Source: Mesorhizobium sp. B2-1-8
GTDB taxonomy: Bacteria > Pseudomonadota > Alphaproteobacteria > Rhizobiales > Rhizobiaceae
Assembly: GCF_006442545.2 (NCBI RefSeq)
Contig: NZ_CP083952.1
Coordinates: 2,969,501-3,033,500 of the forward strand
DNA: 64,000 bases
Direction of reading: 5' to 3'
Part shown: in pieces, positions 1 to 8,865 of the stretch
Position numbering within the stretch: position 1 is the stretch's first letter
Layout: each line of letters opens with the position of its first letter
The notes under the pieces: model-generated
Databases searched by the model: none
Told to the model about the DNA's origin: nothing
Seen by the model: only the letters and a program-made list of their open reading frames with translations
Position numbers and translations under genes: made by a program

Positions 1-93
1 GTCAACAGCGGCGCCTATCCCGAGGACAGGCACATCGTGCACATGGACCCGGCCGAGCTACGCCTGTTCCTCGACAAGGTCGGCCGGGGATAA
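1..93 (+). CDS. 3' end of an unidentified CDS, cut by the window start
   Basis: Frame 1 is open from the first base and ends at a TAA (positions 91-93), giving about 30 residues rich in charged and aliphatic residues (ending FLDKVGRG). The composition looks like real protein, but no motif identifies a family. It would overlap the 3' end of the convergent ammonia-lyase gene by 36 bases, which is unusual but possible. The upstream sequence is needed to decide what it is. Confidence 0.4.
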   Translation, partial: VNSGAYPEDRHIVHMDPAELRLFLDKVGRG

Positions 94-1575
94 GGCCGGC
101 TGCCACGCATTGCCGGCAAGTGCGGCGTGGAGTGCTTCCGCATCGACGCCGAGCGGCCGGTCATCCTTCAACGTCAGAACGAGCGCGCGTATCGCCATGT
201 GGACAGCCGATGTGCGTGGGGCCAGCGTCAATCCTTCACGCAGATCGATTGCCTGCGCCGCTGCCATCAGTTCGAAAGCGATCAGCCGGCGCCACAGTGC
301 GATCATATCAGCGCATTTTGATATTGCCAGCGGCGTCTGCGTGGCGTGGTCCTCGACGCCTTCCGAAACCGGGAGAAAATCGAGCATCACCGGATTGGCC
401 TTGTGGCGGATGGCGGCCAGGATCGACGTCACCGTCTTCTGCAACGGCACGAAACCGGCCGAGGCGCCACCGACCGGCGACAGGTACTTGGGCAAGCCGT
501 TGCGGCCCGAGCCGGTGAGCTGGATGAAGCGGGCGGCACTTGCGGCGGCGCATTGCGCTATTGCGAGGCCCAGTGTCTCGAAGGCGAGCGAGAGCGCCGC
601 CGTGTGGAAGTTGCCGGTGGACATCACCACGCCGTCATCGCCCAGTACCAACGGATTGTCGGCGGTGGCATTGAGTTCGATCTCGACGGCGCGTCTTGCC
701 TGACCGATCGCCTCGATCAGCGCGCCATGGATCGAGGGCATGCAGCGGATCGAGAGCGGATCCTGTATGGTGGTGGGCGCCGGCGCTTCGTCGCGGGCGA
801 GAAGATCGTGCAGCGCCTTGGCGGCTTCCTGCTGGCCGGCGGCCGGCCGCGCCATGTGCAGGCGGGGATCGAGGATGGTGCGGTTGGCGCCAACACCTTC
901 CATGGTCAGCGCGCCGGCCTGCTGCTGCTGGGCAAGAGCCGACAGCGCGTCCGTGACCGCAAGCGCGCCGCTGCCGGCGGATACGGCGGATGCGTTGATC
1001 AGCGACAACCCGTCCTTGGGCGCCAGGCCGATAGGGCCGAGGCGGGCCATCATCAGCGCCTTGACTGCCGGCATGCGCCTTCCCTGATACTCGGCTTCGC
1101 CTTCGCCGATCAGCAGGCGGGCGATCGCGGTCATCAGCACCAGGTCGCCGGCGCCGATCGAGCCCAGCGACGGCATAACCGGATGGACGCCGGCATTGAG
1201 CGTATCGACCAAAGCGACAAAGACTGACGGCGAAAGGCCGGACCCGCCGGCCGACAGCATTGTCAGGCGGGCAAGCATGGTTGCCCGCACGGCCTCGACC
1301 GGCAGCGCTTCACCGACCGCGCCGCTGCGGCCTTCCAGCAACCGGCGCTGGAAGGCGCTGGCGTCACCCTCGACCGATGTGCCGAGATTGGCGCCGAGCC
1401 CGGTGTTCAGGCCGTAAATCTGTTGGCCGGAGGCAGCGGCCTGGTCGAGCACCTTTCGCGCCTTCTCCAGCCTGCCGATAACATCGGGTCCGATCTCCAC
1501 CTTGCGCGCTTCGCGGGCGACGGCGGCGACATCGCCGACACTGACGCCGGCCCCGGTGAGGACGAGCGCGCTCAT
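58..1575 (-). CDS. Aromatic amino acid ammonia-lyase (HAL/PAL) family protein without the MIO serine
   Basis: 505 aa, the usual length of histidine ammonia-lyase. Family members remove ammonia from histidine, phenylalanine or tyrosine using the MIO cofactor made from an internal Ala-Ser-Gly. Family landmarks are clear: IYGLNTGLG around Tyr54, INASAVSAG, DPRLH, IQDPLSIRC, NATADNPLV, and a C-terminal VEDHA block. At the MIO loop, however, the sequence reads GSIGAGDL (residues 138-145) where active enzymes have GS(V/I)GASGDL. The serine is missing while Ala, Gly, Asp and Leu are kept. The start ATG overlaps the stop of the upstream ornithine-cyclodeaminase-family gene (ATGA), so the two are co-translated. 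It may have a different chemistry or be an inactive paralogue. Family assignment is sure; activity is not. Confidence 0.92.
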   Translation of the reverse strand: MSALVLTGAGVSVGDVAAVAREARKVEIGPDVIGRLEKARKVLDQAAASGQQIYGLNTGLGANLGTSVEGDASAFQRRLLEGRSGAVGEALPVEAVRATMLARLTMLSAGGSGLSPSVFVALVDTLNAGVHPVMPSLGSIGAGDLVLMTAIARLLIGEGEAEYQGRRMPAVKALMMARLGPIGLAPKDGLSLINASAVSAGSGALAVTDALSALAQQQQAGALTMEGVGANRTILDPRLHMARPAAGQQEAAKALHDLLARDEAPAPTTIQDPLSIRCMPSIHGALIEAIGQARRAVEIELNATADNPLVLGDDGVVMSTGNFHTAALSLAFETLGLAIAQCAAASAARFIQLTGSGRNGLPKYLSPVGGASAGFVPLQKTVTSILAAIRHKANPVMLDFLPVSEGVEDHATQTPLAISKCADMIALWRRLIAFELMAAAQAIDLREGLTLAPRTSAVHMAIRALVLTLKDDRPLGVDAEALHAALAGNAWQPALSPADLVEEQA

Positions 1576-2579
1576 GCGAAGCGCAACCTTTGGCCGATGC
1601 TTTGCGCCTGTGCCTTGGCCAGCATCGCCTTGCCGAGCGCAATGTCGGACAATGACAGGCCGCGATGCCAGAACAGGATGGTCTCGTCGTCGCGTTCACG
1701 ACCAACCTTGAGGCCGGCGGCGATCTGGCCGAGTTCGGCATGCAGCGTCCTTTCGCTCAGCCTCCCGGTCTCGACATGGGCGCGCAGCGAACCGAATTTG
1801 CCGCCTCTGCACTGGCCCCAATCGTCGACCACCATCTTCTGCATGATGTCGGTCAGTGACAGCTCCACCGCGCTCATCGTGCCATAGGGGACAACCAGCG
1901 CGCCGGGCTTGATCCATTCCGTCTTGAGCAGCGGCTGCGGCTCGGGCAGCCGCGAGGCTTCGACGACGATGTCGGCGCCTTCGACGCAGCTTTGCCAATC
2001 GGCCACCGCTTTGACCGGCTTGCCGAGGTCGGCGGAGAGTTTGGCGGCAAAGCCGTCGCGGCTTTCCGGTCGGCGCGAATGGACGCGGATTTCGTCGAAA
2101 TCGAAGAGATGGTCGAGCAGGCGCACGTTCCAGTAGGCGGTGCCGCGTGCGCCGATATGGGCGAGCACCTTCGAGTTCTTGCGCGCCAGGTGTTTGGCGC
2201 CGATGGCGGTGACGGCGCCGGTGCGCATGTCGGTTATGACGGTGGCGTCGAGGATGGCGCCTGGCGTGCCGGTGCGCGGATCGAATAGATTGAGGATACC
2301 GAATTCAGAGGGCAGGCCGTGCAGATAGTTGTCGACATAGTCGCCGACGATCTTCACGCCGGCCGCGTCGAGCGGCGCCACGTAGCCGCGCAAGACATTG
2401 AAATGGCCATGGAAGGACGGGTCGGGTTCGAGGTGGACACGCGGCTCGATCACGGTCTGGCCCTTGCCTTGCGCAACGAGCCCGGCCTCGACCGCGCCGA
2501 TGATTTCACCATCAGTCATGGCAAGGGCTTCGATGTCCAGGGCATTGAGATAGTCGATATAGATGGGCTTCATGAGCAC
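1572..2579 (-). CDS. Ornithine cyclodeaminase / mu-crystallin family protein
   Basis: 335 aa, the normal family length. The family contains NAD(P)-dependent enzymes such as ornithine cyclodeaminase, alanine dehydrogenase and ketimine reductase. Visible features are the N-terminal substrate part with HLEPDPSFHGHFNVLRGY, a Rossmann segment IGARGTAYWNVRLL (a GARGTA variant of the usual GxGxQA), EIRVHSRRPES after the second strand, and ADIVVEAS before the nicotinamide site. It is the first gene of a two-gene operon, sharing ATGA with the lyase-like gene. It diverges from the MFS gene across about 110 bp, suggesting common control. The real substrate cannot be told from sequence; pairing with a lyase homologue suggests amino-acid chemistry. 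Confidence 0.85.
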   Translation of the reverse strand: MLMKPIYIDYLNALDIEALAMTDGEIIGAVEAGLVAQGKGQTVIEPRVHLEPDPSFHGHFNVLRGYVAPLDAAGVKIVGDYVDNYLHGLPSEFGILNLFDPRTGTPGAILDATVITDMRTGAVTAIGAKHLARKNSKVLAHIGARGTAYWNVRLLDHLFDFDEIRVHSRRPESRDGFAAKLSADLGKPVKAVADWQSCVEGADIVVEASRLPEPQPLLKTEWIKPGALVVPYGTMSAVELSLTDIMQKMVVDDWGQCRGGKFGSLRAHVETGRLSERTLHAELGQIAAGLKVGRERDDETILFWHRGLSLSDIALGKAMLAKAQAQSIGQRLRFA

Positions 2580-2688
2580 GCTGTTCCTCGGCCACCCCGC
2601 TCATCCATAACAGGCCGCGACGCGACACGAAAGTTTGTTGGCTCTTGTCTGGACGCCGTCGGCCAAATGCTGTTCAAAGCGGTCCGTC

Positions 2689-4116
2689 ATGACTGCCGTT
2701 TCCGAGACCGAAGCTTCAGCCGACCCAGCCAGGAATTCGCGGCGTGTGGCGCTGATCGTCGCCATCGCCTTCTTCATGCAACTGCTGGACTCGACGATCA
2801 TCTCGACCTCGCTGCCGCAGATGGGGGAATCGTTCGGCGTGCCGGCGGTGGCGATGAGCATCGGCATTACCGTCTACATGCTGACCATGGCGGTGTTCGT
2901 GCCGCTGTCGGGCTGGCTCGCCGATCGGTTCGGTGCACGGAACATCTTCCTCGTCGCGATCGCGCTGTTCACGCTGGCGTCGCTCGCCTGCGGTTTTTCG
3001 CAGACCCTGACCGAATTCGTCATTGCCCGTGCCGTGCAAGGCCTGGGCAGCGCTTTGATGACGCCGGTCGGCCGCATCCTGGTGCTGCGCAACGCGTCGA
3101 AATCCGAATTGCTCAACGCCACGGCGCTGATCACCTGGCCGGCGCTGTTCGCGCCTGTCGTCGGGCCGGTGCTTGGTGGCTTCATCACCACTTACCTCTC
3201 TTGGCACTGGAATTTCTTCATCAACATCCCGCTCGGCATTGTCGGGCTGGCGCTGGTCGCCCGCTTCATCCCGGGTGACCGTGAAGCCGATCCCAAGCCG
3301 CTCGACTGGCCGGGTTTTTTCCTGACGTCGCTGGGGCTCGCCTGCCTGCTCTATGGTCTCGAGCGCATCGCGCATCCGGAGGATGGCGCCTTGCCGACGG
3401 TGGGGCTGATCGCGGCGGGGATCGTCGTCGGCTGGGTAGCAGTGCGGCATCTCCGTCGCGCGCCGCATCCGCTGCTCGACCTTTCCTCGTTCAAGGTGCT
3501 GACCTTCGCCATCTCGACGCTCGCCGCCGGCACCATCTTCCGGGTGGCGATCAACGCCACGCCGTTCCTGTTGCCGCTTCTGTTCCAGGTCGGCTTCGGG
3601 CTCAGCCCCGTGGATGCCGGTATGATGATCCTGGCCTATTTTCTCGGCAATCTCGGCATGAAGACGGTGACGACGCCGACGTTGCGCCGTTTCGGCTTTC
3701 GCTCGGTGATGGTCTTCAACGGCATCATCGCGTCCGCATCGATCATGGCTTGCGCGGCGATCTCGCCGCAGACGCCGCAAGCGCTGGTGGTGGCGCTGAT
3801 GCTGATTGCCGGCCTGACGCGCTCGATGCAGTTCACCGCGCTCAACACGCTGGCCTTCGCCGATATCGCCGCCGGGCAGCGCAGCTCAGCGGCGACCTTG
3901 TCCTCGATGCTACAGCAGGTCGCGATGCTGTTCGGCGTCGCGGTGGCGGCGGCGATCCTCAACCTGTCGCAGATCGCGAGAGGCCGGCCGGCGCTCGATC
4001 TCGTCGATTTTCGAGCAGCCTTCCTGGTGATCGGCGTCATCGGACTGGTTTCGTCGTTCCGCTTCCTGGTGTTGCCGAAGACCGCCGGCGCCGAGGTCTC
4101 GGGCCATATTGCCTGA
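2689..4116 (+). CDS. MFS transporter, DHA2 (EmrB/QacA) type
   Basis: 475 aa with about 14 predicted hydrophobic segments and no signal peptide. Typical drug:proton antiporter motifs are seen: LDSTIISTSLPQMG in TM1 (motif D1), SGWLADRFGARNIF between TM2 and TM3 (motif A), and QGLGSALMTPVGR in TM4. The ATG at 2689 starts MTAVSETEA; the reading frame is open further upstream to 2635, but that stretch has no family resemblance. It is transcribed away from the ornithine-cyclodeaminase-family/lyase operon and may export a substrate or product of that pathway, or an unrelated toxic compound. Confidence 0.88.
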   Translation: MTAVSETEASADPARNSRRVALIVAIAFFMQLLDSTIISTSLPQMGESFGVPAVAMSIGITVYMLTMAVFVPLSGWLADRFGARNIFLVAIALFTLASLACGFSQTLTEFVIARAVQGLGSALMTPVGRILVLRNASKSELLNATALITWPALFAPVVGPVLGGFITTYLSWHWNFFINIPLGIVGLALVARFIPGDREADPKPLDWPGFFLTSLGLACLLYGLERIAHPEDGALPTVGLIAAGIVVGWVAVRHLRRAPHPLLDLSSFKVLTFAISTLAAGTIFRVAINATPFLLPLLFQVGFGLSPVDAGMMILAYFLGNLGMKTVTTPTLRRFGFRSVMVFNGIIASASIMACAAISPQTPQALVVALMLIAGLTRSMQFTALNTLAFADIAAGQRSSAATLSSMLQQVAMLFGVAVAAAILNLSQIARGRPALDLVDFRAAFLVIGVIGLVSSFRFLVLPKTAGAEVSGHIA

Positions 4117-4385
4117 AACTGAAATCGAATTTTCCCGCCGATCGCAGGGTTAAATTCCGTCTTCGCCTTTCGGCTTGGTGCTGTGTATCCGCAGGCGCGG
4201 ACAATGACGCAAACAATTGCCAAAAGTGCAGGAGTTTCCGGGCATTGCGCCAGATTCGGCAATCAATGCGTCCACTTTGCGAATCTCGCCGCCAGCCCGC
4301 GTTTTGAACGCGGATTCATTTGACGAAGCGGCGCTCGGCCGATTAGCTTTCTCTCCAAGGGGTGGCTGCGCTGCCAGCGGGGTGA

Positions 4386-5381
4386 ATGCAGACAATGAAC
4401 ATGGCTGGCTGGCTGAACTTCAGGAGCCTGAACCAGGAAGGCATCGTCTTTGCCATAGCCGTCGTGCTGTTCGTTGCCGCGGCTATTGGCCTGCCTGGCT
4501 TCATCGATCCCAACAATCTCGTCGCCATCGTCCGCTCGGTCTCGGTGCTGGGTATTCTGGCGCTAGGCATGGCGGTCGTCATCATCGGCCGCGGCATTGA
4601 CCTGTCGGCGGTGGCGATCATGGCCATGTCGGTCGCCTGGTACCTGCAACTGCTCAACACCGGGACCTCGGATGGGCTGGCCTTCGCCTATGTGCTGGCC
4701 GGCGTGCTCGCCATCGGACTGCTCAACGGCTATCTCGTCGCCTATGCCGATGTGCCGGCGATCTTCGTCACGCTGGCGACCGGCTCCTTCGTCTTCGGCT
4801 ATGTCCGTTCGCAATTGATCACCCAGGACGCGGTGCCGGTGCCGCAGGGCCATTGGGTGGAACTGCTAGGCGGCCTGCGCTTCCTCGACGTCCCGATCGA
4901 GGTGTTCGTCTTCGCGGGGCTCGCCTTCCTGTTCTTCCTGTTCCTGCGCTACACCAAATGGGGCCGCTATATCTATTTCGCCGGCGACAATCCGGTCGCG
5001 GCGCGCAACATCGGCATTCCGGTGCGGCCAATGCTGGTGCTGCGCTATGTGCTCTCCGCTTTCGTGGCACTGGTCGCCGGCCTGCTGACAGCGGCCAGCC
5101 TGCATTCGATCAATACGCGTGTCGTCAATTCGACGCTGCTTTACGACATCGTGCTGGTGGCGGTGATCGGCGGTATCGGCCTGTCGGGCGGACGGGGCGG
5201 GGTGCGCAACGTGCTGGTCGGGGCGGCACTGATCGGCATCCTGCTCAATGCCATGACCATCATCGACATTCCGCTGCTCTACCAGAACCTGATCAAGGCG
5301 GCGATCCTGCTCGGCGCCATCATCGTCGACGGGATCATCAATCCGCGTGACGAACAGACCGCGCAGCAGGGCGACATTTAG
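4386..5381 (+). CDS. Sugar ABC transporter permease (RbsC-like, CUT2)
   Basis: 331 aa, strongly hydrophobic, with the family core LGMAVVIIGRGIDLSAVAI (the GIDLS loop) and the C-terminal GGIGLSGGRGGVRN segment. This is one half of an apparently heterodimeric inner-membrane channel; the other half is the fusion protein starting at 6742. It is first in the operon and is followed by an intercistronic hairpin that begins at its stop codon. ATG 4386 is used; ATGs a few codons inside are also possible. The substrate is unknown, a monosaccharide or derivative by family. Confidence 0.9.
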   Translation: MQTMNMAGWLNFRSLNQEGIVFAIAVVLFVAAAIGLPGFIDPNNLVAIVRSVSVLGILALGMAVVIIGRGIDLSAVAIMAMSVAWYLQLLNTGTSDGLAFAYVLAGVLAIGLLNGYLVAYADVPAIFVTLATGSFVFGYVRSQLITQDAVPVPQGHWVELLGGLRFLDVPIEVFVFAGLAFLFFLFLRYTKWGRYIYFAGDNPVAARNIGIPVRPMLVLRYVLSAFVALVAGLLTAASLHSINTRVVNSTLLYDIVLVAVIGGIGLSGGRGGVRNVLVGAALIGILLNAMTIIDIPLLYQNLIKAAILLGAIIVDGIINPRDEQTAQQGDI

Positions 5382-5407
5382 AGCAGATGGGCTAGCCCAT
5401 CTTGCTC
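5381..5407 (+). terminator. Intercistronic hairpin after permease gene
   Basis: An inverted repeat with arms GAGCA-GATGGG and CCCATC-TTGCTC around CTAG, with one unpaired T. It begins at the last base of the permease stop codon. No T-run follows, so it is more likely an mRNA-stabilising or partial attenuation structure ahead of the binding-protein gene than a full terminator. Confidence 0.5.
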
Positions 5408-5468
5408 GGGGTACCCGGTGCGATCGGGACGATCCGCCGGCAATGAAAACCGAACCAGAGGATGAGAC

Positions 5469-6494
5469 ATGAAACTGATCAGAACACTCATGGCGGCGGC
5501 CACGGCGCTTGCCGTCACCGCCTTCGTGGCGCCGACCTTCGCCGCTGACGATCCGGGCCCCGCTGCCTATGCACAAGCGCTGAAAGGCAAGCGCGTCATG
5601 CTGGTGCCGCTGGCGATGGGCTTCGACCTGGCGCAGGGCTGGGCGCATTATCTGAAGAAGGAAGTCGAGGCCTGGGGCGGCACGTTCGAGACGCGCGATC
5701 CGAACTGGGTTGTCGATGCCGGCGCGCAGGCGATCACCGACGCGATCTCGTCCGACACCAGGCCCGATGTGCTGATCATCCATGCGCCGGACCTCAATTC
5801 CTATTCCAAGCTGATGAAGAAGGCGCAGGCCGCCGGCACCTATGTGATCCTCGTCGACAATCCGGCCAACTTCCCCGCAGACGCCTTCGTCGGCAGCGAC
5901 TGGGACCGGCTCGGCCAGCTCGAGGCCGAAGCCGCGATCAAGGGCTGCGGCGAGAACTCGTCCAAGAAGATCGGGCTGGTGCAGGGCGACCAGGCCAACT
6001 CTTCCAGCCTCTACCAGTATGCCGGCATCATGAAGGTGCTGGACAAGCATCCCGATTTCAAGGTCGTGGCCAAGCCCGACTCCAACTGGGACGCGACGAC
6101 CTCGCGCAACGTGACGACAACCATGCTGCAGCAGAACCCGGACATCTGCTCGATCATTGATTTCTGGGATGGTGACGCCACCGGCGCATCGGCCGCGATC
6201 CGCGACGCCAAGCTCGACGGCAAGGTGTTTTTGGTCACCACTGGCGGCGGCGAAAAAGCGGCCGATTGCGACAAGCTGAACGACGGCACCTATGGCGCTG
6301 TGGTGATGACAGAACTTGCCCGGCAGTCGGGCGACATGAATGCCATCATCAAATTCCTGCTGCAGAGCGGCCAGCCGGCCGGCACCTCGCACACCTACAT
6401 CTACACGCTGGAGAAGGCGACGACCAAGGCCGACCTCAAGCCCGACAGTTGCTGGGACCTGAAGGCGCTGCAGGCCGAAGCAGCGGCGAAGTAG
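5469..6494 (+). CDS. Periplasmic sugar-binding protein of ABC transporter (Peripla_BP_4 type)
   Basis: 341 aa with a clear Sec signal peptide: KLIR, a hydrophobic stretch, then TFA|ADDPG, cleaved near residue 25. The mature part has the two-lobed type I periplasmic-binding-protein pattern (RVMLVPLAMGFDLAQGW at strand 1; PDVLIIHAPD; GLVQGDQANSSSLYQY at the start of lobe 2; a long C-terminal segment). GAGGATGAG just upstream provides a ribosome site for ATG 5469. It delivers the ligand to the permease pair 4386/6742. Two Cys (ADCDK and DSCWD) near the C-terminus could form a disulfide. Confidence 0.9.
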   Translation: MKLIRTLMAAATALAVTAFVAPTFAADDPGPAAYAQALKGKRVMLVPLAMGFDLAQGWAHYLKKEVEAWGGTFETRDPNWVVDAGAQAITDAISSDTRPDVLIIHAPDLNSYSKLMKKAQAAGTYVILVDNPANFPADAFVGSDWDRLGQLEAEAAIKGCGENSSKKIGLVQGDQANSSSLYQYAGIMKVLDKHPDFKVVAKPDSNWDATTSRNVTTTMLQQNPDICSIIDFWDGDATGASAAIRDAKLDGKVFLVTTGGGEKAADCDKLNDGTYGAVVMTELARQSGDMNAIIKFLLQSGQPAGTSHTYIYTLEKATTKADLKPDSCWDLKALQAEAAAK

Positions 6495-6541
6495 GCGGGC
6501 CTTTTTCGATGCGCTAATGGCGGCCGCTTCTTCCGACGTTG

Positions 6542-6675
6542 GTGCTGCCCCTCATCCGCCTGCCGGCACCTTCTCCCCGTATAGGGACGGGGAGAAGGGA
6601 TTAGACGCAACGTTGGCGACCCCCTCTTCCCGTCCTTCACGGGGAGAGGGTAAGGGTAAGGGTGAGGGGCAGCGC
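6542..6675. repeat. RIME-like palindromic element, copy 1
   Basis: About 134 bp. The left arm GCTGCCCCTCATCCG... contains CTTCTCCCCGTATAGGGACG; the right arm ends GTGAGGGGCAGCGC. The ends are inverted copies of each other, and each arm holds a smaller hairpin around CCCCGT/ACGGGG. The left arm is nearly identical to that of the copy at 52009-52149. It lies in the 247-bp gap between the binding-protein and fusion-permease genes of one operon, so it is transcribed as a large hairpin. Confidence 0.85.
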
Positions 6676-6741
6676 AAACCTTGAATAAATGCCCTTCGGA
6701 AGCTGACCACATCTTTCTTTTTCTCTTGCAGCAGTGACCTG

Positions 6742-8865
6742 ATGACTTTTCGCGAACGCCTGCAGTCCTGGCGCTACAATCTCGTGCCCGACCATCTGGT
6801 CGGCGAGATCCTGACCAAGCGCTGGACCGACAACGCCATTCCCTTCCTGGCTTTGGTGGCGACGCTCGGCGTGTTCGGCTCGATCATTCCGGGCTTCTTC
6901 AAGCTGACCTCGCTGCAGGAATCGACCCGCCAGCTCGGCGAATTCTCGATGGTGGTCACCGGCATGACGGTGGTCATGCTGGGCGGCGGCATCGATCTGT
7001 CGGTCGGCTCGATCTTCGCGCTATCCTGCTGTTCCGCGGTCTATGTCTTCTTCATCCTCGAACAGTCGATCTGGCTGGCGCTTGCCGCCTCGCTCGCCAC
7101 CGGCCTCGTCTTCGGCGCCATCAACGGCTACCTGGTCGGGTACCTGCGGCTGCGTGCCTTCCTCACCACGCTCGTCACCTTCATCTTCGGCCGGGCCCTG
7201 TTCGACATCCTCGTCACCACCTATGCCGCCGACGTGCAGCTTTCGACCGCTACGTCCGACGTGCTCGATTTCATCGGCGACAGCACTTTCTGGGGCCTGT
7301 CCGTCTCGGTGTGGTTGGCGATCATCCTGGCCATCGTCACCCATATCGCGCTGACACGCTCGCGGCCGGGCTGGCATGTGCTGGCGGTGGGCGGCTCCCG
7401 GCGCTCGGCGCACAATGCCGGCATCCGGGTGCGCCGCACCGTGTTCATGACCTATGTCTTTTCCGGTTTCTGCGCCTCGATCGGCGGCTTTCTCATCGCC
7501 TGCCGCTTGAGCGGGGCGGGGCCAGGCACCGGCCTCAATCTCGAGATCATGGCGCTGACGGCGGCGGTGGTCGGCGGCGTCAGCCTCGGCGGCGGGCGCG
7601 GCTCGGTGATCAAGGGCCTGATGGGCGCCATCATCGTGCTGACCATGACCAACGGGCTGATCCGGCTTGGCTACGGCACCGGCACCAACCAGATGGTGCT
7701 CGGCATCATGCTTGCTGTGGCGGTGACCATCGACATCCGTTGGCTGAAGAATCGCCACAAGGTGCTGAACGAGGTCTATGTCGCGCCGGTCTATCTCAAG
7801 ATGGGCGAAACACAGTCCGCGGTGCCGGGCTCGGGCACGCCTTACGCACTCGACAACCGGTTGTCGGGGGCGGACCATATCGGACTTGGCGAGCTCGAGG
7901 GGCCGGAAGACGTCATCCTCGACCGCGACGACAATCTCTATTGCGGTACCCGCCATGGCGAGATCGTCCGCTTCTTCGCGCCCGATTATGCCAGATCGGA
8001 AGTGTTCGCCCATATTGGCGGCTTTCCGCTGGGGCTCGCCTTTGACAAGTCGGGCAATCTGATCAGCTGCGTCGGCGCCATGGGGCTGTATTCGGTTTCG
8101 CCGCAGCGCGAGGTGAAGCGTCTGTCCGCTGAGACGTCGCGCTCCTGGACTTCTATCGTCGACGATGCCCGGCTGCGCGATCCCAATGATTGCGATATCG
8201 CGCCGGACGGCCGCATCTATTTTACGGACTCGACCAAGCGCTATGACGCGCATGACTGGGCGCTGGATTCGATCGAGAACCGCGCTACCGGCCGGCTGCT
8301 GGTCTACGACCCCAGGGACGGCTCGACAAAGACGCTGCTCGACGGCTACCGCTACACCAATGGTGTCTGCATGGCGCATGACGGCAAGTCGCTGTTCTTC
8401 GCCGAAAGCTGGGCCTGCCGTGTGCACCGCTACTGGCTGGAAGGGCCGAAGGCCGGCACCGCCGAATGCGCCATCCGCGACATGCCGGGTTATCCCGACA
8501 ACATCAACCGGGCGTCGGACGGCAATTACTGGATGGCGTGGCTGGGCATGCGCACGCCGAGCTTCGATCTCTCGCTGCGCCACCCCGACATGCGCAAGCG
8601 CATGACGCGCCGGCTGCCGCAGGACGAATGGCTGTTCCCCAACATCAACACCGGCGGCGTGGTGAAATTCAACGAGAAGGGCGGCATCGTCGAGGCAATG
8701 GGCGATCTCTCTGGCGGCGCGCATCCGATGGTCACCTCGATGCGCGAACACAAGGGATGTCTGTTCGTCGGCGGCATCCTCAACAACCGCATCGGCCGCT
8801 ACAAAATTGCCGGCGCCGATCCGAACTGGACCAGCCCCGCTTCCTATTGGGGCGCGCAGCCATGA
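6742..8865 (+). CDS. Fusion: sugar ABC permease + strictosidine-synthase/SMP-30-like beta-propeller
   Basis: 707 aa, twice the length of a normal CUT2 permease. Residues 1 to about 335 are a complete RbsC-like permease (MTVVMLGGGIDLSVGSI; VVGGVSLGGGRGSVIKG; last membrane segment near 320-330). A linker (about 336-375) joins a C-terminal domain (about 376-707) with strictosidine-synthase-like signatures: GPEDVILDRDDNLYCGT, RIYFTDSTKRYD, RATGRLLVYDP, TNGVCMAHDG, HRYWLEGPKAG, MPGYPDNINRASDG. Such propellers include lactonases and esterases. In this permease family the C-terminus is cytoplasmic, so the propeller would sit on the inner face. The next gene overlaps by ATGA. The reading frame is continuous through the joint. 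Confidence 0.9.
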   Translation: MTFRERLQSWRYNLVPDHLVGEILTKRWTDNAIPFLALVATLGVFGSIIPGFFKLTSLQESTRQLGEFSMVVTGMTVVMLGGGIDLSVGSIFALSCCSAVYVFFILEQSIWLALAASLATGLVFGAINGYLVGYLRLRAFLTTLVTFIFGRALFDILVTTYAADVQLSTATSDVLDFIGDSTFWGLSVSVWLAIILAIVTHIALTRSRPGWHVLAVGGSRRSAHNAGIRVRRTVFMTYVFSGFCASIGGFLIACRLSGAGPGTGLNLEIMALTAAVVGGVSLGGGRGSVIKGLMGAIIVLTMTNGLIRLGYGTGTNQMVLGIMLAVAVTIDIRWLKNRHKVLNEVYVAPVYLKMGETQSAVPGSGTPYALDNRLSGADHIGLGELEGPEDVILDRDDNLYCGTRHGEIVRFFAPDYARSEVFAHIGGFPLGLAFDKSGNLISCVGAMGLYSVSPQREVKRLSAETSRSWTSIVDDARLRDPNDCDIAPDGRIYFTDSTKRYDAHDWALDSIENRATGRLLVYDPRDGSTKTLLDGYRYTNGVCMAHDGKSLFFAESWACRVHRYWLEGPKAGTAECAIRDMPGYPDNINRASDGNYWMAWLGMRTPSFDLSLRHPDMRKRMTRRLPQDEWLFPNINTGGVVKFNEKGGIVEAMGDLSGGAHPMVTSMREHKGCLFVGGILNNRIGRYKIAGADPNWTSPASYWGAQP

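Noticed and set aside
346..1227. 293-aa plus-strand open frame antisense to the ammonia-lyase-like gene
   Set aside because: High-GC shadow frame; its product is rich in Arg, Gly, Asp and His and has no family features, while the minus-strand gene is unambiguous.
6542..6675. CRISPR array or tRNA-type structure
   Set aside because: The element is an inverted, not a direct spaced, repeat and lacks tRNA features; no CRISPR pattern was seen anywhere in the window.
8466..8861. Upstream extension of the free propeller gene
   Set aside because: The open frame before ATG 8862 overlaps the fusion gene in another frame and encodes His/Arg-rich shadow sequence.
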